Below, in pieces: positions 63,829 to 64,000 of a DNA stretch of 64,000 bases. The position numbers and the translations under genes were made by a program. The stretch is taken from assembly GCF_003855495.1 (NCBI RefSeq), contig NZ_CP034087.1:248001-312000 (forward strand). The letters run 5' to 3'. The stretch comes from Methylocystis rosea (GTDB taxonomy: Bacteria > Pseudomonadota > Alphaproteobacteria > Rhizobiales > Beijerinckiaceae). The notes under the pieces are model-generated. The model was given only the letters and a program-made list of their open reading frames with translations, ran no database searches and was not told the DNA's origin. Positions within the stretch are counted from its first letter, which is position 1. Each line of letters begins with the position of its first letter.

Positions 63829-64000
63829 CTATTGCGGCGCGCGTTCGAGTTGTTGCAGAGCGCGATAGACGATTCGCGTCGCGCTACGGCGCCTCTTCTC
63901 GCCGAACCTGATCCCTTCTTCCAGGCGGGCGATCGCCTCCTTGACTTGCGCATTGGGCCGTTCCTGCTGTTGGGCCTTCGCGTGATGCAGCGCCTCCGTG
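63829..64000 (-). CDS. C-terminal end of an unknown gene (runs off window)
   Basis: The frame is open from the window edge to a TAG at 63829-63831 and encodes 56 residues of a helical, Gln/Arg-rich protein (EALHHAKAQQQERPNAQVKE, AIARLEEGIRFGEKRRRSAT). A strong terminator follows 19 nt downstream, which supports a real gene on this strand. Not enough is visible to name it. Confidence 0.55.
   Translation of the reverse strand, partial: TEALHHAKAQQQERPNAQVKEAIARLEEGIRFGEKRRRSATRIVYRALQQLERAPQ

Noticed and set aside
1..64000. tRNA or rRNA genes and integration sites within tRNA genes
   Set aside because: I looked for cloverleaf-like TTCGA arms and conserved rRNA segments and found none I could support. 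A covariance-model scan would be decisive.

Overview
The window looks like an accessory or mosaic part of the genome of a type II methanotroph (Alphaproteobacteria, Methylocystis/Methylosinus-like). The reasons are a high-GC sequence with two copies of formylmethanofuran dehydrogenase subunit A (fhcA), a molybdenum formate dehydrogenase, ethylmalonyl-CoA pathway genes (ccr, pccB) and a DAB bicarbonate pump. This combination fits a serine-cycle C1 assimilator. The assignment is inference from gene content; no rRNA or tRNA gene was seen.

Layout. 1-4.2 kb: a two-component system, an EamA protein, and a trpS gene preceded by a 16-residue leader peptide with tandem Trp codons (a candidate attenuator), then an IS5-type element. 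4.3-14.9 kb: accessory DNA with an NYN nuclease-like gene, a tyrosine recombinase inactivated by a small deletion, a TacAT-type toxin-antitoxin module with a perfect palindromic operator, an IS1182 element, a MarR/monooxygenase/membrane-protein locus, small overlapping ORFs, an IS1595 element with a passenger ORF, and a frameshifted remnant of what looks like an anti-phage dCTP deaminase. 14.9-19.8 kb: a heavy-metal RND efflux locus whose pump gene is cut by an IS21 remnant, followed by an ISKra4-like remnant.

19.9-25.2 kb: a five-gene operon (AMP-forming acyl ligase, 2-oxoacid dehydrogenase E1 alpha, E1 beta, E2, acyl carrier protein) in which every junction is a 4-nt ATGA overlap. 25.3-28 kb: a truncated crotonyl-CoA carboxylase/reductase copy abutting an SDR fragment, then a double universal stress protein. 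28-29.2 kb is gene debris. 29.2-34.5 kb: fhcA copy 1 and a formate dehydrogenase with its Fe-S domain on a separate ORF plus a delta subunit, which together would carry formyl groups to formate and then CO2. 34.6-39 kb: ilvD, a bioD remnant, pyrC and a zinc-ribbon protein. 39.4-50.1 kb: pccB, debris, fhcA copy 2, bioA, cysD, full-length ccr and bioD. Each fhcA is flanked by an fhcB tail and a broken fhcD, and both copies share a homologous upstream block.

50.4-54.7 kb: dabA-dabB (bicarbonate accumulation), divergent from a LysR regulator. A second LysR gene converges on the first, and an almost identical operator-like motif lies beside both. 57-61.5 kb: an EmrAB-TolC-type tripartite efflux operon. 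61.5-64 kb: a membrane-anchored unknown protein, a sodium symporter-like protein and the end of an unknown gene with a clear terminator.

Overall the region is a patchwork of extra metabolic gene copies, IS elements and truncated genes, as expected for a megaplasmid, chromid or genomic island that has been rearranged repeatedly.
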